From QNZT01 sp964651755 (GTDB lineage: Bacteria; Campylobacterota; Campylobacteria; Campylobacterales; QNZT01): a DNA stretch of 12,617 bases. The notes below the pieces were generated by a model. That model was not told the DNA's origin and did not search any database. It worked only from the letters and a program-made list of their open reading frames with translations. Every line of letters begins with the position of its first letter. Within the stretch, counting starts at the first letter, position 1. Of the stretch, positions 12,593 through 12,617 are shown piece after piece. Where the stretch lies: contig CAZYZD010000063.1 in assembly GCA_964651755.1 (NCBI GenBank), forward strand, positions 1 to 12,617. Direction: 5' to 3'. The translations under genes were made by a program, and so were the position numbers.

Positions 12593-12617
12593 CATTTTAC
12601 ACTATAAACTAAAATAT

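Noticed and set aside
1..12617. Search for CRISPR arrays, insertion sequences, tRNA or rRNA genes and phage or defence modules
   Set aside because: Reading both strands I saw no regular direct repeats with spacers, no transposase or integrase motifs, no tRNA-like cloverleaf and no defence-type domains.

Overview
The window looks like chromosome from a Campylobacterota (former Epsilonproteobacteria) bacterium, probably a free-living sulfur- or hydrogen-oxidising genus related to Sulfurimonas or Sulfurovum. Three things suggest this: AT-rich, lysine-rich coding; promoters made of a TATAAT-type (often TGnTATAAT) -10 box without a clear -35 box; and the remote-type CheZ beside a U32/TrhP gene and near glnA, a neighbourhood also known from Campylobacter and Helicobacter. 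The genus is an inference.

Left block (66-2413, minus strand): a small unrecognised protein, cheZ, then the U32 protein TrhP. CheZ has a CheY/FliM-type peptide at both ends, and the small protein ends in a similar peptide, so this may be a chemotaxis operon with tRNA-modification trhP as its last gene. A 10-bp inverted repeat just upstream of trhP covers part of its ribosome binding site. Divergently (2467-4849, plus strand) lie a PHP-family histidinol-phosphatase and glnA, each with its own -10 box and terminator.

Centre block (4895-9210, plus strand): a secreted ComEA-like helix-hairpin-helix protein with a long lysine-rich, histone-H1-like tail; a 939-residue membrane sensor with NIT-like, HAMP, Aer-type PAS, degenerate GGDEF and intact EAL domains (a likely c-di-GMP phosphodiesterase); and a lipoprotein with a single rhodanese domain. 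The rhodanese leader folds back on itself so that the ribosome binding site and start codon sit inside a perfect 10-bp stem.

Right block (9164-12592, minus strand): a tightly overlapping operon of an IscU/NifU-like scaffold with one cluster-ligand cysteine missing, a probable ferritin-like helical protein, and phosphatidylserine decarboxylase (psd). Beyond it lie an exported YbhB/YbcL (PEBP-like) protein and a PGPGW-type membrane protein. The 250-bp gap at 11335-11584 holds one doubtful 41-codon reading frame.

Most of the window is core-genome housekeeping. I see no mobile element, CRISPR array, tRNA, rRNA or defence system. The least explained elements are the rhodanese leader hairpin, the small protein upstream of cheZ, the histone-like tail and the cysteine-deficient scaffold operon. 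No gene-free stretch exceeds 300 bases.
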